From Gemmatimonadota bacterium (lineage in GTDB: Bacteria; Gemmatimonadota; Gemmatimonadetes; Longimicrobiales; Gaopeijiaceae): DNA of 55,532 bases. The DNA lies in the NCBI GenBank assembly GCA_007125845.1, contig SLCK01000090.1, positions 1-55,532 of the forward strand, written 5' to 3'. Positions 54,768 through 55,532 of this stretch are shown piece after piece (position 1 is the first letter of the stretch; every line of letters begins with the position of its first letter). Under the pieces are notes generated by a model. That model saw only the letters and a program-made list of their open reading frames with translations, was not told the origin of the DNA and ran no database searches. The position numbers were made by a program, and so were the translations under genes.

Positions 54768-55406
54768 TTGAGCGAGCTGTCGCCCGAGCGGATTCGCCTC
54801 ATCGTGATCACCGACCGGAACCTCGCCGGTGCCAGGGGTGTGCTCGACACCGTCTCGGAGGCTCTCGAGGGCGGGGCCCCCTGTGTGCAGCTTCGGGACA
54901 AGGGCAGGAGCGTGCGTGAAAGCCTTCCTCTCGCCCGGGCCCTCCGGGAGGAGACGAATCGGGTGGGAGCCCTCTTCTTCGTGAACGATCGTCTGGACCT
55001 TGCGCTCGCCGTGGAGGCGGACGGAGTTCATCTGGGGCCCGACGACCTTTCCCTCGACGCGGTCGCACGGATCCTTCCACCCGGCTTTCTGCTCGGGTAC
55101 AGCACCGACGATCCCGAGGACGCCGCGCGGGCCCAGGCGCAAGGCGCCAGCTACATCGGGTGCGGCACCGTCTTTCCCACCGCTTCCAAGCCCAACGCGG
55201 GCGAGGTGATCGGGCTGGAAGGACTACGCCGCGTGGTGCAGGCGGTCGACATTCCGGTGGTTGGAATCGGAGGCGTCCACTCCGGCCGTGCCCCACAGGT
55301 CGCCCGGTCGGGTGCCGCCGGGGCAGCCGTGATCGGTGCCGTAATGGGCGCCGCCGACCCCGCCAGATCGGTCAGGGACCTGCTCCGGGCCTGGGAAGGC
55401 GACTAA
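54768..55406 (+). CDS. thiE: Thiamine-phosphate synthase
   Basis: A 212-residue ThiE, TIM-barrel enzyme joining HMP-PP and the thiazole phosphate. TTG 54768 is 4 bases after the mltG stop. Landmarks are LIVITDRNLA, VQLRDKGRS with the phosphate-binding arginine and lysine, FVNDRLDLALAVEADGVHLGPDDLS, YIGCGTVFPTASKPNAG and VVGIGGV. The usual H-L-G-Q-x-D reads H-L-G-P-D-D and G-P-V-F-x-T reads G-T-V-F-P-T. No TPP riboswitch is visible upstream because it follows mltG directly. Confidence 0.93.
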   Translation: MSELSPERIRLIVITDRNLAGARGVLDTVSEALEGGAPCVQLRDKGRSVRESLPLARALREETNRVGALFFVNDRLDLALAVEADGVHLGPDDLSLDAVARILPPGFLLGYSTDDPEDAARAQAQGASYIGCGTVFPTASKPNAGEVIGLEGLRRVVQAVDIPVVGIGGVHSGRAPQVARSGAAGAAVIGAVMGAADPARSVRDLLRAWEGD

Positions 55407-55451
55407 CCAACAACAAAGACACCCCTCGCGCCGGAGAGGGTGCGAGGGGTG
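55407..55451 (-). terminator. Intrinsic terminator of the rRNA operon
   Basis: Minus strand: a 10-bp perfect stem (CACCCCTCGC, 55451-55442, with GCGAGGGGTG, 55429-55420) and a 12-base loop is followed by a T-rich stretch TCTTTGTTGTT (55419-55409). It lies 34 bases downstream of the 5S 3' end. The plus strand lacks a T-run after the stem, so it is not primarily a thiE terminator, although it may slow that transcript too. Confidence 0.85.
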
Positions 55452-55484
55452 GAATGGAGGGGTGCAGAGAGGGAGAGGGAGCGG

Positions 55485-55532
55485 GCCGGCGGCGACGTAC
55501 TCTCCCACCGGGCTGCCCCGGCAGTACCATCC
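55485..55532 (-). rRNA. rrf: 5S ribosomal RNA, 3' part only
   Basis: The last 48 bases, read on the minus strand, are the conserved 3' third of a 5S rRNA: GGATGGTACTGCC, CCCGGTGGGAGAGTACG and TCGCCGCCGGC. The gene runs off the right edge. It indicates that an rRNA operon lies just outside the window, read toward thiE, and thiE and the rRNA converge here. Confidence 0.93.

Overview
This 55.5 kb window is dense, GC-rich bacterial chromosome with about 47 protein genes, one partial rRNA gene and no phage, insertion sequence or CRISPR. The gene content points to a diderm, aerobic, non-photosynthetic bacterium of the Gemmatimonadota type. The evidence is very high GC, many GTG/TTG starts, signal peptides ending in A-Q, a SusC/SusD-like TonB pair next to lipoproteins, surA next to pdxA, and Acs/ETF/acyl-CoA ligase metabolism. 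The phylum is inferred from style and synteny, not proven.

Layout. 1-2968 (minus): lepA, a PfkB sugar kinase and the start of a STAS protein. 3206-19086 (plus): a secreted DUF6588-like protein, a DUF58 and BatA-like pair, mfd, two parvulin-type chaperones (a lipoprotein and a SurA), pdxA, ftsE-ftsX, an EnvC-like murein hydrolase activator, holB and moaC. 19098-23228 (minus): an MltD-like lytic transglycosylase, a class V aminotransferase and guaB with a leader attenuator. 23621-24436 (plus): a hexapeptide acyltransferase. 24471-27084 (minus): acs and an orphan protein. 27247-31202 (plus): a Fur-family regulator, a GlcD-like FAD oxidase apparently starting at CTG, and dacB. 31175-32825 (minus): an SH3-repeat secreted protein and two small paralogues. 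33029-34209 (plus): an outer-membrane barrel and an M23 lipoprotein. 34216-43823 (minus): folK, aroB, an acyl-CoA ligase, a NYN/OST-HTH/HhH protein, an alkyladenine glycosylase, an NhaC antiporter, then a structured inverted-repeat element and etfB-etfA. 44156-49198: a small lipoprotein (plus) facing a SusD/SusC pair (minus). 49625-55406: PBP1A, DUF3343, YtxH, V4R, ruvX, mltG and thiE. The window ends in the 3' end of a 5S rRNA gene (minus) with its terminator.

Functionally the window is rich in envelope work: divisome (FtsEX plus EnvC-like), peptidoglycan synthesis and cleavage (PBP1A, DacB, MltD, MltG, M23) and outer-membrane biogenesis (SurA, parvulin, SusCD). Housekeeping and repair genes (Mfd, RuvX, HolB, LepA, AAG) and cofactor genes (PdxA, MoaC, FolK, ThiE) are interleaved.

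The least explained signals are: (1) a 274-bp element at 35990-36263 bounded by near-perfect 30-bp inverted repeats with several nested complementary segments, plus a third copy of the arm at 23419-23448; (2) a hairpin that fully sequesters the susC ribosome binding site; (3) an intrinsic terminator in the guaB leader; (4) a NYN nuclease with two OST-HTH domains and a RecD2-like HhH tail; (5) a pair of tandem small paralogues; (6) a CTG start overlapping the fur stop codon.
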